A stretch of 64,000 bases of DNA from Streptomyces sulfonofaciens (GTDB lineage: Bacteria > Actinomycetota > Actinomycetes > Streptomycetales > Streptomycetaceae), in assembly GCF_014656295.1 (NCBI RefSeq), contig NZ_BNCD01000012.1:124001-188000 (forward strand). The letters are read 5' to 3'. Shown here in pieces: positions 8,517-16,745 of this stretch. Each line of letters begins with the position of its first letter. Positions within the stretch are counted from its first letter, which is position 1. Made by a program: the position numbers and the translations under genes. The notes under the pieces are model-generated. The model had not been told where the DNA came from. It saw only the letters and a list, made by a program, of their open reading frames with translations, and did no database searches.

Positions 8517-9419
8517 CTACTTGAACTCCAGTTCCGTCCCCTTCGGCACGATCTGGATGTCGAGGTCGATCTTGATGCTGGAGCCGACGACGGCGATGCC
8601 CCGCGCGAGCATGGACTGCCAGTTGATCGTGTAGTCCTCGCGGTGGAGTTCGGTGGTCGCCTTGACGGCGGCGCGGGTCTCGCCCTCCATGCCGACCCGT
8701 ATGCCCTGGTACTGGGCGTCCAGGGTCACCGTGCGCGTGACGCCGTGCAGCGTCAGACCACCGTTGACGGCCCACCTGTTGCCGCCGCGGTGCGCGAACT
8801 GGTCGCTGTAGAACTCGATGGTCGGGAAGTGCTCCACGTCGAGGAAGTCCGCCGACCGCAGGTGGTCGTCGCGCATCCGGACGTTGGTGTCGATCGAGCT
8901 CGCGTCGATGACCACGTGCATCGCGGAGTCCTCGACCGCGTCGCCCACCCTGATGGCGCCCGCGAAGTGGTCGAAACGGCCGTACACCTGGGCGAGACCG
9001 ATGTGGCGTGCCGTGAACCCGATACGGGTGTGCGCCGCCTCGATCTCCCACTCGCCCGGGTCGGGCAGCGGCAGTGTCGGAGCGATCTGGAGGGTGACGT
9101 CGCCCAACGAGACGGCCTTGCCGCCCTCCATGACGGAGACGCTTCCCCGGTAGGGGCTGAAACTGTCGGCGGCCACCGACAGCCGGTAGTCGCCGACCGG
9201 GACCATGGCCACGATCCCGCCGAACGGGTCGGTCTCCCCGCCGGCGACCTTGCGGCCCTGGTTGTCGTTGAGCGTGTACTCCGCTTGCCTGACCGGCTCA
9301 CTGACCGGGTCAAGGACGCGGCAGGTCAGGAGCCCGGCGTTCGGTGGCACGGAGAAGCCGGACAGCGGACTGTTCCTACGGCCCGCGGTGGTCCTCCGAC
9401 CCAGCAAGCGGCTGATCAT
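8517..9419 (-). CDS. YceI-domain lipocalin-like protein with an N-terminal Ig/CarbopepD-like domain
   Basis: A 300-residue protein in two parts. Residues ~25-110 form a small beta domain (LLTCRVLDPVSEPVRQAEYTL, AGGETDPFGGIVAMVPVGDYRLSV) resembling carboxypeptidase regulatory-like/transthyretin folds. Residues ~125-300 are a full YceI domain: WEIEAAHTRIGFTARHIGLAQVYGRFDHF at the start, DHLRSADFLDVEHFPTIEF in the middle and a closing KIDLDIQIVPKG strand. YceI proteins are beta-barrels that bind isoprenoid or amphiphilic ligands. No signal peptide is obvious, so the location is uncertain. The domain combination is recurrent in Streptomyces. No operon partner. Confidence 0.8.
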   Translation of the reverse strand: MISRLLGRRTTAGRRNSPLSGFSVPPNAGLLTCRVLDPVSEPVRQAEYTLNDNQGRKVAGGETDPFGGIVAMVPVGDYRLSVAADSFSPYRGSVSVMEGGKAVSLGDVTLQIAPTLPLPDPGEWEIEAAHTRIGFTARHIGLAQVYGRFDHFAGAIRVGDAVEDSAMHVVIDASSIDTNVRMRDDHLRSADFLDVEHFPTIEFYSDQFAHRGGNRWAVNGGLTLHGVTRTVTLDAQYQGIRVGMEGETRAAVKATTELHREDYTINWQSMLARGIAVVGSSIKIDLDIQIVPKGTELEFK

Positions 9420-10432
9420 CGTTTAAGTATCCCTGTGCGGTAGGTCCTGCGAGGAGGGTTGCTCACCGTGAGACGGACGGGAGCGGACGAAGGGGCATTC
9501 GATCATCTCCGCTCCGTCCGAAGCAAACGTAGCGCGGAGAGGCAAGGAGCGACACACCCAGGGGGCCCGGCGCCGGTATTCCGGTCCCGCCGGTGCCCTC
9601 TGAAGGACAGGACGGGACGCGACAGGACAGGACAGGACGCGATAGGACAGGACGGGACGCGACAGGACAGGGCAGGGCAGGACAGGACGGGGTGGGACGG
9701 CGCAGGGCGGGGGAGAGGAGGGCAGGTCGGGGGCGGTACCGGTCGAAACCAGGCCCTACGGGCACGGTGTGACCGGGAGTGGCGAACACATCACAGCTCG
9801 GGGACGGGTCCGCAGGTGCCCCGCCGGAGCGGTGCGCCGGGCTTCCGCAGGCGGTGCACCGGATGCCCCGATGAGAAGCAGTGAGAATCGCCTCACCGAG
9901 GCACGCGAGGAGAGGCCGCTCCAGGGCGGACGAGCATCCCGAGTCCCGCCTGACTCAGCAGAACGGCGGGCGAAGGACGAGAAGTGACGAGGACCTGAGC
10001 AGCCGTCCAGTCGCGGGTGTCGGCGCCTGGTGCACGGCGCGTAGGCCAGGTGAAGGTGTACGGCGGCAGCGCGAGGCGGCAGCGCGCCCGCCGGGTTCCT
10101 GCATCCGCCGCTTGCCGGCAGCACCTGCTGAATGCGCGCCGACAACTCGATGCCCGCCTGGCCGAGCGCTGTCATCAGCACGATCCACACGACACCGCAG
10201 AACGTGCGCAACGGCCGTACGGGGCCCGATCCGTGCCGGACCGGGGTCCCTCCCGCGCCGGCGCGCGTGCGCCTCGCCACCGCCGTCCCGGTCCGCGGCC
10301 CGCAGGCCGGGCCTGGGCGCGGCAGGGGGAGGTCGCGGCCGGGCGTAAGAAGCACCCGCCGCCCGGCGCACATGGAAGGGAGATACAGCCGCGGAACCGC
10401 GGAACACCCCGTCCCGACATAGGAGTTGCGCC
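9420..10432. other. 1-kb intergenic stretch without a supportable gene
   Basis: Holds the pentanucleotide repeat and little else. On the minus strand around 10100-10210 there is one coding-like block (FCGVVWIVLMTALGQAGIEL) that looks like a membrane segment, with neither a credible start nor a continuation; it may be a relic. The last 100 bp carry the leader of the next gene. Confidence 0.5.
9605..9700. repeat. Degenerate pentanucleotide tandem repeat (GGACA/GGACG)n
   Basis: About 19 five-base units of the form GGACN (with CGACA, CGATA and GGGCA variants), with a higher-order period of 40 bp: a 27-bp stretch starting at 9605 recurs exactly at 9645. Not in a gene, and the five-base period is incompatible with coding constraint. 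Confidence 0.85.
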
Positions 10433-10981
10433 TTGCTCGCCCTCGATCCCCCCACGGACCTCCAGCAGAAGATCGCCACACGTGCGGCCCGGGTGGGCCG
10501 GTGGGTGAGCCGGTACGGGCTCGTCGTCATACTCGCGTGGTTCGGCGCCGGCAAGTACGTCAAGATGGACAGCCGCGTCCTCATCCAGCAGAGCCCGCTC
10601 ATGAGCTGGCTCTACGACCTCATGGACTTCAAGACCGTGGCCGTCCTGCTGGGCACCATGGAGATCGTCGCCGCCGTCCTCCTGGCCGTTCGGCCCCTGT
10701 GGCCCAGGATCTCCGCGCTCGGCAGCCTCCTTTCCATCGTCCTCTTCCTGGGCACCCTCAGTTTCCTGTTCACGACCCCCGGCGTGTTCCACAGCTTCTC
10801 GCACGGTCTGCCCGTCCTGTCGGCGCAGCCGGGTCAGTTCCTGATGAAGGACGTGGTGTTGATGGGAGTCTCCATCTGGACCCTGGGCGACGCGCTGGGC
10901 GGTGACCTCGGCACCGCGGGGCCCGCCCGTGCGCCCGAGCGCGTCGACGAGGCGGATGAGGTCGCCCGCGCCACGGCGTGA
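10433..10981 (+). CDS. DUF417/YkgB-family membrane protein (RclC-like)
   Basis: A 182-residue integral membrane protein with four hydrophobic segments (~residues 28-45, 65-92, 98-118, 140-155). It has the DUF417 hallmarks GLVVILAWFGAGKY near the N-terminus, and SPLMSWLYDL and GTLSFLFTTPGV, the last two very typical of the YkgB/RclC group. E. coli RclC belongs to the reactive chlorine resistance operon; a role in oxidative stress is plausible but not shown here. TTG start with AGGAG seven bases upstream. Monocistronic. Confidence 0.85.
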   Translation: MLALDPPTDLQQKIATRAARVGRWVSRYGLVVILAWFGAGKYVKMDSRVLIQQSPLMSWLYDLMDFKTVAVLLGTMEIVAAVLLAVRPLWPRISALGSLLSIVLFLGTLSFLFTTPGVFHSFSHGLPVLSAQPGQFLMKDVVLMGVSIWTLGDALGGDLGTAGPARAPERVDEADEVARATA

Positions 10982-11090
10982 GACGAGCGTACGCCGGGGC
11001 CGCCGGGGCGCGCACGGGGGACGCACGTGTCCTCGGCCGCGCGCTCCGGGGGCGATATGGCGCGGCACCCCACAGAACCCGTACGCTCAC

Positions 11091-11119
11091 TTGACGTGTT
11101 GGCTCGGCGGCGTTACGTA
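11091..11119 (+). promoter_or_regulatory. Possible promoter of the NLR-like unit
   Basis: TTGACG (11091-11096), 17 bp, then TACGTA (11114-11119). The -10 is a weak match. It would start the mRNA only a few bases before the GTG at 11131, giving a nearly leaderless transcript and leaving the AGGGGG ribosome site outside it, so the true -10 may be elsewhere. Confidence 0.3.
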
Positions 11120-11130
11120 GGGGGTACGGG

Positions 11131-11547
11131 GTGGAGCCGGTCGTTCTGACAGCCGGGACGGCGTTGGTGGGCGCGATGGCCACCGACGCCTGGCAGCAGG
11201 TCCGCGAGGCGGTGGTGGCGTGGTGGCGGCGGGTCCGTGCCGACGGAGCCGACTCCCTGGAGAGCGAACTGGCCGCGCTCCGCGACGGCGTCGTCGCGGC
11301 CCGGGACCAGGGGGACCGCGACACCGAGGAGGCACTGGCCGCGGTCTGGCGACTGCGGTTCCAGCAGCTTCTCGTACAGCAGCCCGGCACGGCCGCCGGA
11401 CTGCGGGCGCTGCTCGACGAGCACCTGCTGCCGGCCCTGCCGCCGGCCGAGGGGTCCGAGGCCCGATCGGTGCGGATGAGGGCGGAGGCCCATGACAGCG
11501 CGCGGGTGTACATGGCGGCCCGCGACCAGCACATCACCGGCTCATGA
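11131..11547 (+). CDS. Small helical protein with C-terminal amyloid-like motif, candidate NLR effector
   Basis: 138 residues, no family I can name with certainty. Residues 1-20 are a hydrophobic, Gly/Ala-rich segment (VVLTAGTALVGAMATDAW) followed by amphipathic helices: REAVVAWWRRVRAD, then an acidic/basic heptad-like run to ~residue 112 (LESELAALRDGVVAARDQ and FQQLLVQQPGTAAGLRALL). The last residues hold DSARVYMAARDQHIT (122-136), which matches DDARSYVAGRDVYLT at the N-terminus of the next protein at 8 of 15 positions. This is the layout of bacterial cell-death effectors ('Bell'-like helical bundle plus a C-terminal amyloid signalling motif of the BASS/RHIM-like type) encoded next to their NLR. 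GTG start with AGGGGG 6 bp upstream. The function is inferred. Confidence 0.6.
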   Translation: MEPVVLTAGTALVGAMATDAWQQVREAVVAWWRRVRADGADSLESELAALRDGVVAARDQGDRDTEEALAAVWRLRFQQLLVQQPGTAAGLRALLDEHLLPALPPAEGSEARSVRMRAEAHDSARVYMAARDQHITGS

Positions 11548-11641
11548 CCCCTCCTGGCAGGGGCACATCACCGCCCACCCCCGTCGCCACTGACCGCCCG
11601 CCGGTACGGCACACCGACGGAGACCGGCGCAGCACACAGCC

Positions 11642-14371
11642 ATGACCCCTTCCGCAAGCAACGACGCGCCCCCGCCGGTGAGTGGCGCAACCGCGCCGGC
11701 GAGCATCGAGGCCCGCGCCCAGGACGACGCACGGTCGTACGTCGCAGGACGGGACGTGTACCTGACCCAGCAGGCTGCCATGGCACCCGCTCCGGTGACC
11801 GCCCTGCAGACGCTGCCGCGGGACGTGGCCTCCTTCACCGGCCGGCAGACCGAGGCGGACGCCCTCCTCGGCGCCCGCAGGTCCACCCGCGTGGTGACCA
11901 TCCACACCGTCGACGGCATGCCGGGCGTGGGCAAGACAGCCCTCGCCGTGCACGCGGCCCACCAACTCACCGGGCACTACCCAGACGGACAGCTCTTCGT
12001 CCGCCTGCACGCCCATACGCCCGGTCAGCGCCCGGCCGACCCCTCGGACGCCCTGGCGGCCCTGCTGATCAGCATCGGCGTCGACACCCGGCACATCCCC
12101 GAGGGCCTGGAGGCCCGGGCCGGGCTCTGGCGCTCCCAGTTGAGCGGTAGACGCATGCTGCTGGTCCTGGACGACGCGGCGAGCCACTCGCAGGTCGAGC
12201 CGCTCCTGCCGGGCGCGGAGGGCTGCCTGGTGGTGATCACCAGCCGCCGCAGGTTGGCCGCGCTGGACGGCGCGGCTCCCGTGACGCTGGACACCCTGCA
12301 ACCCGCCGACGCGGCCCTGCTGTTCCTGCGTCTGGCGGGCCGGGACCCGGGGTCGGCCGATGGCGGGGCGGTCGCCGAGATCGTCAGGCTGTGCGGCCAT
12401 CTGCCCCTGGCGATCGCCCTGCTTGCCGGGCGCTTCGCGCACCACCCGCAGTGGGACCTGGCGGAGTTCGCCGCGGAGTTCGCGAGGACCCGGGACCGGC
12501 TGGGCGAACTCGCCGCGGGCGACCGGGCCACGGCCGCCGCCTTCGAGCTGTCCTACCGTGCGCTGCCGGAGCGGAGGCGGCTGCTCTTCCGCCGCCTCGG
12601 CCTGCACCCCGGCCCCGACATCGACGCCCGTGCCACCGCAGCCCTGCACGACTGCGACCTGGCCCGTGCCTGCCGCGAGCTGGAGGCCCTCTACAACGAC
12701 CACCTGATCGACTCGCCCGTCACCGGCCGCTACCGCCTGCACGACCTCATCCGCAGCTACGCGGGCACCCTCGCACGTTCCGAAGACCCGCCCGGGGACC
12801 GGGAGGACGCCGTCGGGCGCCTGCTGGACCACTACCAGCACACCGCGCGAACGGCGGACTCCCTCCTGGCGCACGCCGCCGGCCGCCCAGCGCCGCCGCG
12901 GGACACCGGCCCGGCCGGCGCACCCGGGTCCGGACCCGCGACCCGTGCACAGGCCCTGGCCTGGATGCGCACCGAACGCGCGAACCTCATCGCCTGCACC
13001 CACTACGCCACCACCGCCGAGCAGTACCCGCGCGTCATAAGCCTCACCGCGGCGCTGGCGACCTTCCTGCGCCGGCAGGGCCCCTGGGACGCGGCAGCCC
13101 ACCTCCACCGCAGCGCCGCCGCCCTCGCACACCGGATCGGCGACGGCTCGGGCGAGGCGGACGCGCTGTGGGAGCTGGGCCGGGTGCGCCAACTGACCGG
13201 CAGCTACAAGGAGGCGGCCGGCCTCCTCCAACAGGCGCTCACCCTGCACAGGTCCCTCGGCAACCAGTACGGCGAAGCGGGCACCCTGCGTGACCTGGGC
13301 CGCGTGCGCTACCTGACCGGTGACTACCCTGCGGCGGTCGACCTCACCCAGCAGGCGCTCCTGCTCTACCGGACCCTCGGCAACCGCTACGGCGAGGCCA
13401 ACGCCCTGCGGGCCCTGGCCTGGGTGCGCTACCTGGCCGGCGACTACGCGGAGGCCGGCGACCTGCTGGGGCAGGCGCTCGACCTCTACCGCGCCCTCGA
13501 GTACCGTTACGGCGAGGCGGGCACCCTGTGGGAGCTGAGCCGGCTGAGGCAGTTGGACGGCACGTATCCGGCGGCTGCCGGCCACGCCGAGCAGGCACTG
13601 GCCCTCTACCGGGCCCTCGGCAACCGCTACGGCGAGGCCAACGCCCTGTGGGCGCTCGGGCGCGTACGCCACGTCACGGGGAGCTTCCCCGCGGCGGCCG
13701 AGCTGGCACAGCGGGCGCTCGACCTCTACCGGGGCATCGGCGACCGGCTGGGCGAGGCGGGGGCGCTGTGGGACCTCGGCAGGGCGCGGCACATGCAGGA
13801 GGACCACCTGTCGGCGGGTGATCTGCTCGAACGGGCGCTCGCGATGTTCCGTTCGCTGGGCAACCGCTACGGCGAGGCGGGTGCGTTGCGCGACCTGGGC
13901 CGCGTGCGCCACCGCAGTGGGGACACCGGTGCGGCCGCGGAGCTGTTCGACCGGTCGCGGACGCTCTTCGAGAAGGTCGGCGACCTACAGGGCGAGGCCG
14001 AGGTACTGAACAGCACCGGCGACCTGCTGCTCGGGACCACGGGGCCGCACGAGGCGTCACAGGCCCACCTGCGGGCCCTCGCCCTGGCCCGCCGGGTGCG
14101 GAGCCCGCTGGACGAGGCACGCGCCCTGGAAGGACTCGCGCACTGCCGGGAACGCACGGGCGAGCCGGAGGCCGCCGCCCGGGCACTGCGCGACGCGGTG
14201 GCTCTCTACGCACGCCTCGGCGCACCCGAGACCCATCCCGCCGCGACCCGCCTGGCCGCATTACCACGACCGGGCCCGGCCGGGCCGGGTACGGAGGGGC
14301 ACGGAGGGGACGGGCAGGGAGCGGGCGGGCCCGACGCGTCCGGTACGGCGATCGGGCCGTCCGCGGTGTGA
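11642..14371 (+). CDS. NB-ARC ATPase with TPR repeats (NLR-like), N-terminal amyloid-like motif
   Basis: A 909-residue STAND/NLR protein. Residues 28-42 carry the short motif shared with the upstream small protein. A disordered linker leads to the NB-ARC domain: Walker A GMPGVGKT (92-99), Walker B MLLVLDD (172-178), an ITSRRR sensor-like strand (~200), a GxP-type CGHLPLAI motif (~257) and an LHDLIRSYA winged-helix 'MHD-like' motif (~366). From ~500 to ~820 there are eight 40-residue TPR units; the last ~40 residues are Gly/Pro-rich. No SARP DNA-binding domain precedes the NB-ARC, unlike many Streptomyces TPR regulators. Likely role: the TPRs sense a signal, NB-ARC oligomerises, and the N-terminal motif templates the effector encoded 94 bp upstream (inference). 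Confidence 0.85.
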   Translation: MTPSASNDAPPPVSGATAPASIEARAQDDARSYVAGRDVYLTQQAAMAPAPVTALQTLPRDVASFTGRQTEADALLGARRSTRVVTIHTVDGMPGVGKTALAVHAAHQLTGHYPDGQLFVRLHAHTPGQRPADPSDALAALLISIGVDTRHIPEGLEARAGLWRSQLSGRRMLLVLDDAASHSQVEPLLPGAEGCLVVITSRRRLAALDGAAPVTLDTLQPADAALLFLRLAGRDPGSADGGAVAEIVRLCGHLPLAIALLAGRFAHHPQWDLAEFAAEFARTRDRLGELAAGDRATAAAFELSYRALPERRRLLFRRLGLHPGPDIDARATAALHDCDLARACRELEALYNDHLIDSPVTGRYRLHDLIRSYAGTLARSEDPPGDREDAVGRLLDHYQHTARTADSLLAHAAGRPAPPRDTGPAGAPGSGPATRAQALAWMRTERANLIACTHYATTAEQYPRVISLTAALATFLRRQGPWDAAAHLHRSAAALAHRIGDGSGEADALWELGRVRQLTGSYKEAAGLLQQALTLHRSLGNQYGEAGTLRDLGRVRYLTGDYPAAVDLTQQALLLYRTLGNRYGEANALRALAWVRYLAGDYAEAGDLLGQALDLYRALEYRYGEAGTLWELSRLRQLDGTYPAAAGHAEQALALYRALGNRYGEANALWALGRVRHVTGSFPAAAELAQRALDLYRGIGDRLGEAGALWDLGRARHMQEDHLSAGDLLERALAMFRSLGNRYGEAGALRDLGRVRHRSGDTGAAAELFDRSRTLFEKVGDLQGEAEVLNSTGDLLLGTTGPHEASQAHLRALALARRVRSPLDEARALEGLAHCRERTGEPEAAARALRDAVALYARLGAPETHPAATRLAALPRPGPAGPGTEGHGGDGQGAGGPDASGTAIGPSAV
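13141..14100 (+). repeat. Eight 120-bp tandem units encoding 40-residue TPRs
   Basis: A marker like CGCTACGGCGAGGC recurs at exactly 120-bp steps (13141, 13261, 13381 ... 13981). Each unit encodes LGNRYGEA, a WxLGRVR helix, an xTGSYxxA turn and an LxxQALxLYR helix. DNA identity between several units is high, so the array has been duplicated or homogenised recently. Confidence 0.9.
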
Positions 14372-14760
14372 GCAGCGAGCCGTGGAGGGTGGGTGAGGGG
14401 TTGCGGGCGGCGACCGAACCGCTGCTTCCGGCGTGGCCGAAGGGGCCCTCGGGGCCGCGTCCGAGCCACGACTGACAGCGCCTACAGGGCAGTCTGTCTG
14501 TGCTGTGCACCGGGATCTCGTGACACGTGGAGTCGGCTTCGGAGTCGACCAACCGGGCCCCGGCAGGTCGCCCTGCGTCCGGCCCGCATCCGCCAGGTTG
14601 GAGCCGGTGTCGTAGCTACGGCGCGTCAGGTACTGGTTCCTCGCGAAAGCGCGAAGCGCTCCCGGACCGCCCACCGCGGCGACGGGAGGCGGCGGCCTCG
14701 GCGCGAGGTGTTCGCACTGCCGCAGGACTTTGGCAAGTCTCGCGCCGGACCCGGCTCCGG
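14372..14760. other. Intergenic stretch, nothing recognised
   Basis: 389 bp between the NLR-like gene and the methyltransferase stop. No reading frame with coding character and no strong hairpin was found. Confidence 0.5.
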
Positions 14761-15411
14761 TCAGAGGTGTGCGATCAGCGCGTACCGTTCGTCGGTGACC
14801 GGACCGCCCCACAACTGGGGGCGGTGGCTGAGGTGTTCGAGGCGCAGGCCCGCCACCAGGGGACGGACCGTGTCGGTAAGGTCCTGCGCGCTCACGCCGC
14901 CGTTCCAGGGCAGGCTCTCCGCTCCGGGTACGTACGGGGCAAACTGGCCGGCCTGCCGCCATCGCCCCTCGACCAGGATCAGCGTTCCACCCGGACGAAG
15001 CCGCGCGACCCACTCGCGCAGTGCGGCGGCGGGGTTGGGCAGGGTCCACACCAGGTGCCGTGACAGGACCACGTCGAAGGTGGCCTCGCCGGTGGGCGGG
15101 TCCATTGCGTCACCCACCAGGAAGCTGCCCGGCAGGCCCGCTGCGGCCAGCTTGGCGCGGGCACGGTCGACCATCCTGGGAGCGAGGTCCACCCCGGTGA
15201 CCCGGTGCCCGGCCCCGGCCAGCAGACAGGAGAGCGAACCGGTGCCGCAGCCCACATCGAGGAGGTCCGCTGCGGTCTTCGGTATCCAGGAGGACAGGCA
15301 CGTCGCCCATGCCGCGCGGGTCGCCTCCTGCCGCAGACCGTGATCCGGCTCCGTGTCGAATCCGTCCGCGGCCGCGTCCCAGTACGTCCTGATGGCAGCC
15401 GAGTCGGTCAT
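14761..15411 (-). CDS. Class I SAM-dependent methyltransferase
   Basis: 216 residues with the methyltransferase-11/25 layout: motif I LLDVGCGTGSLSCLL (residues ~51-65), the acidic end of beta-2 in VTGVDLAPRMVDRARAKL, a motif like VVLSRHLVWTLPNP (motif IV/post-II) and RLRPGGTLILVEGRW (motif VI). The N-terminus SAAIRTYWDAAADGFDTEPDHGL is the YWD.xA..FD start found in small-molecule methyltransferases. The substrate is unknown. The start was placed at the ATG giving this N-terminus; no good ribosome site is seen. It stands alone. Confidence 0.85.
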   Translation of the reverse strand: MTDSAAIRTYWDAAADGFDTEPDHGLRQEATRAAWATCLSSWIPKTAADLLDVGCGTGSLSCLLAGAGHRVTGVDLAPRMVDRARAKLAAAGLPGSFLVGDAMDPPTGEATFDVVLSRHLVWTLPNPAAALREWVARLRPGGTLILVEGRWRQAGQFAPYVPGAESLPWNGGVSAQDLTDTVRPLVAGLRLEHLSHRPQLWGGPVTDERYALIAHL

Positions 15412-15742
15412 GGGGTCAGCTTGCCCGCGGGCACTGACAGCACCCCATGGCCACGGCAGGTTCGGCAGATCGTCCGACCAGGCGGCACACCCGCGTCGCG
15501 CGGGCGTGTCCGCAACGAGCCGTACCGGGTCCCGCATGGCCGGTTGGCGTGGCGGTGATGCAGCCGCTCCGAGGACTCGACCCGAATGCTCAGCGGATGG
15601 CTCTGCCCGCGGTCGGCGCAGGCCGTCATCGCGACCTCGTTGCCGTGGCCGGTAGGTGGCGACGCGAGCCGGGAGCGAGCGGTCGGGGCCCGCCCTGGCC
15701 GACCGGAGAGGAGTGTGCGACCGGCCCCCGCGGAGCGCCCCC
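15412..15742. other. Intergenic stretch, nothing recognised
   Basis: 331 bp between the methyltransferase start and the LysR stop; open frames here have no family resemblance. Confidence 0.5.
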
Positions 15743-16675
15743 TCACCGGTGCCCCGCCGTCCGCGGGGTGTCGCGGGCGATGGCGGCCAGGGTGCGGGCG
15801 GGGCCGGTGAGCTCGTGGCCGGTGGGGTGAATCATCCGAAGGGTTCGGCCGAGGTCGAGGCCGGCCACGGGAACGGCGACGAGGGTCCCGGCGGCGACGT
15901 CCCGCTCCACCGCCAGGGAGCTGAGCACGGCCGGTGCCACTCCCTCCGCCACGGCGGTCTTGATGGCCGTGGTGGACGACACTTCCAGTACGGGTGCGGC
16001 CAGTGGTGTGTCGGTGCGGGCCTCGACGGCTCGTTGCAGGGACAGCCGGGTGCCCGAGCCGTGCTCGCGGCTGACCAGGGACGTGGCGGCCAGCTCGGCG
16101 GCGGTGACGCGCCTGCGCCCGCGCCGCGCCCATGGGTGGGCGGGGTGCACGATCACGGTGAGTTCGTCCCGCCCGACAGGGTGCGCGGTGAGTCCCGGTG
16201 GGATGTCGGGGCTCTCCACGAAGCCGATCGCGGCGGTGCCGGCCAGCACGGCGGCGGCCACCTCGTCGGAGTTGCCCGTGGTCAGCGCCACCGCCGTGTG
16301 CGCGGCGGCCGCGTGGAAACGGACCAGCCAGTGCGGCAGCAGGTACTCGGCGATGGTGAGGCTCGCGGCCACCGGCAGCCGGGTTCCCGCCGTGTGGTGC
16401 AGCGAGGTGATGCCGACCTCCAGGGCGGCCGCGGCGTCCAGGGCGGTGCGGGCCCAGTCGCCCACCAGCGCGCCCTGCGCGGTGAGCCGGGAGCCCTGCG
16501 GAGAACGTTCGAGCAGGACCACACCCAGACGCCGTTCCAAGTACCTGATCCGGGAGCTGGCCGCGGGTTGGCTGATGCCGTGCTCACGTGCGGCGGCCCC
16601 GACACTCCCCAGCCTGGCGACGGAGAGCAGCAGGTCGAACGGGCCGAGATCGGCGACACGGCTGGGCAATGGCAT
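15743..16675 (-). CDS. LysR-family transcriptional regulator
   Basis: 310 residues. The winged helix is at the N-terminus (LLLSVARLGSVGAAAREHGISQPAASSRI, residues ~15-43, then YLERRLGVVLLERSPQGSRLT), followed by the long linker helix and a substrate-binding domain from ~residue 95 (GTRLPVAASLTIAEYLLPHWL). This is a typical LTTR. It is divergent from a TDT-family transporter with 70 bp between starts, the standard arrangement for a regulator of its neighbour, so the transporter's substrate may be its ligand (inference). Confidence 0.9.
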   Translation of the reverse strand: MPLPSRVADLGPFDLLLSVARLGSVGAAAREHGISQPAASSRIRYLERRLGVVLLERSPQGSRLTAQGALVGDWARTALDAAAALEVGITSLHHTAGTRLPVAASLTIAEYLLPHWLVRFHAAAAHTAVALTTGNSDEVAAAVLAGTAAIGFVESPDIPPGLTAHPVGRDELTVIVHPAHPWARRGRRRVTAAELAATSLVSREHGSGTRLSLQRAVEARTDTPLAAPVLEVSSTTAIKTAVAEGVAPAVLSSLAVERDVAAGTLVAVPVAGLDLGRTLRMIHPTGHELTGPARTLAAIARDTPRTAGHR

Positions 16676-16745
16676 AAGCCCACCCTATGACCTCATGTCG
16701 GATTGCCGTCTAGCGCAACCCTCCTCGCGGCAGGACCGTTGAGCC

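Noticed and set aside
9463..9789. Minus-strand Cys/Pro-rich frame across the pentamer repeat
   Set aside because: It is a by-product of GGACN repeats; no start signal, no family and no conservation pattern.
11534..13912. Long antisense frame (about 790 codons) opposite the NLR gene
   Set aside because: Typical high-GC shadow of a repeat-rich coding sequence; the plus strand has clear NB-ARC and TPR motifs.
13141..14100. CRISPR array
   Set aside because: The 120-bp periodic units are continuous coding TPR repeats, without direct-repeat/spacer alternation.
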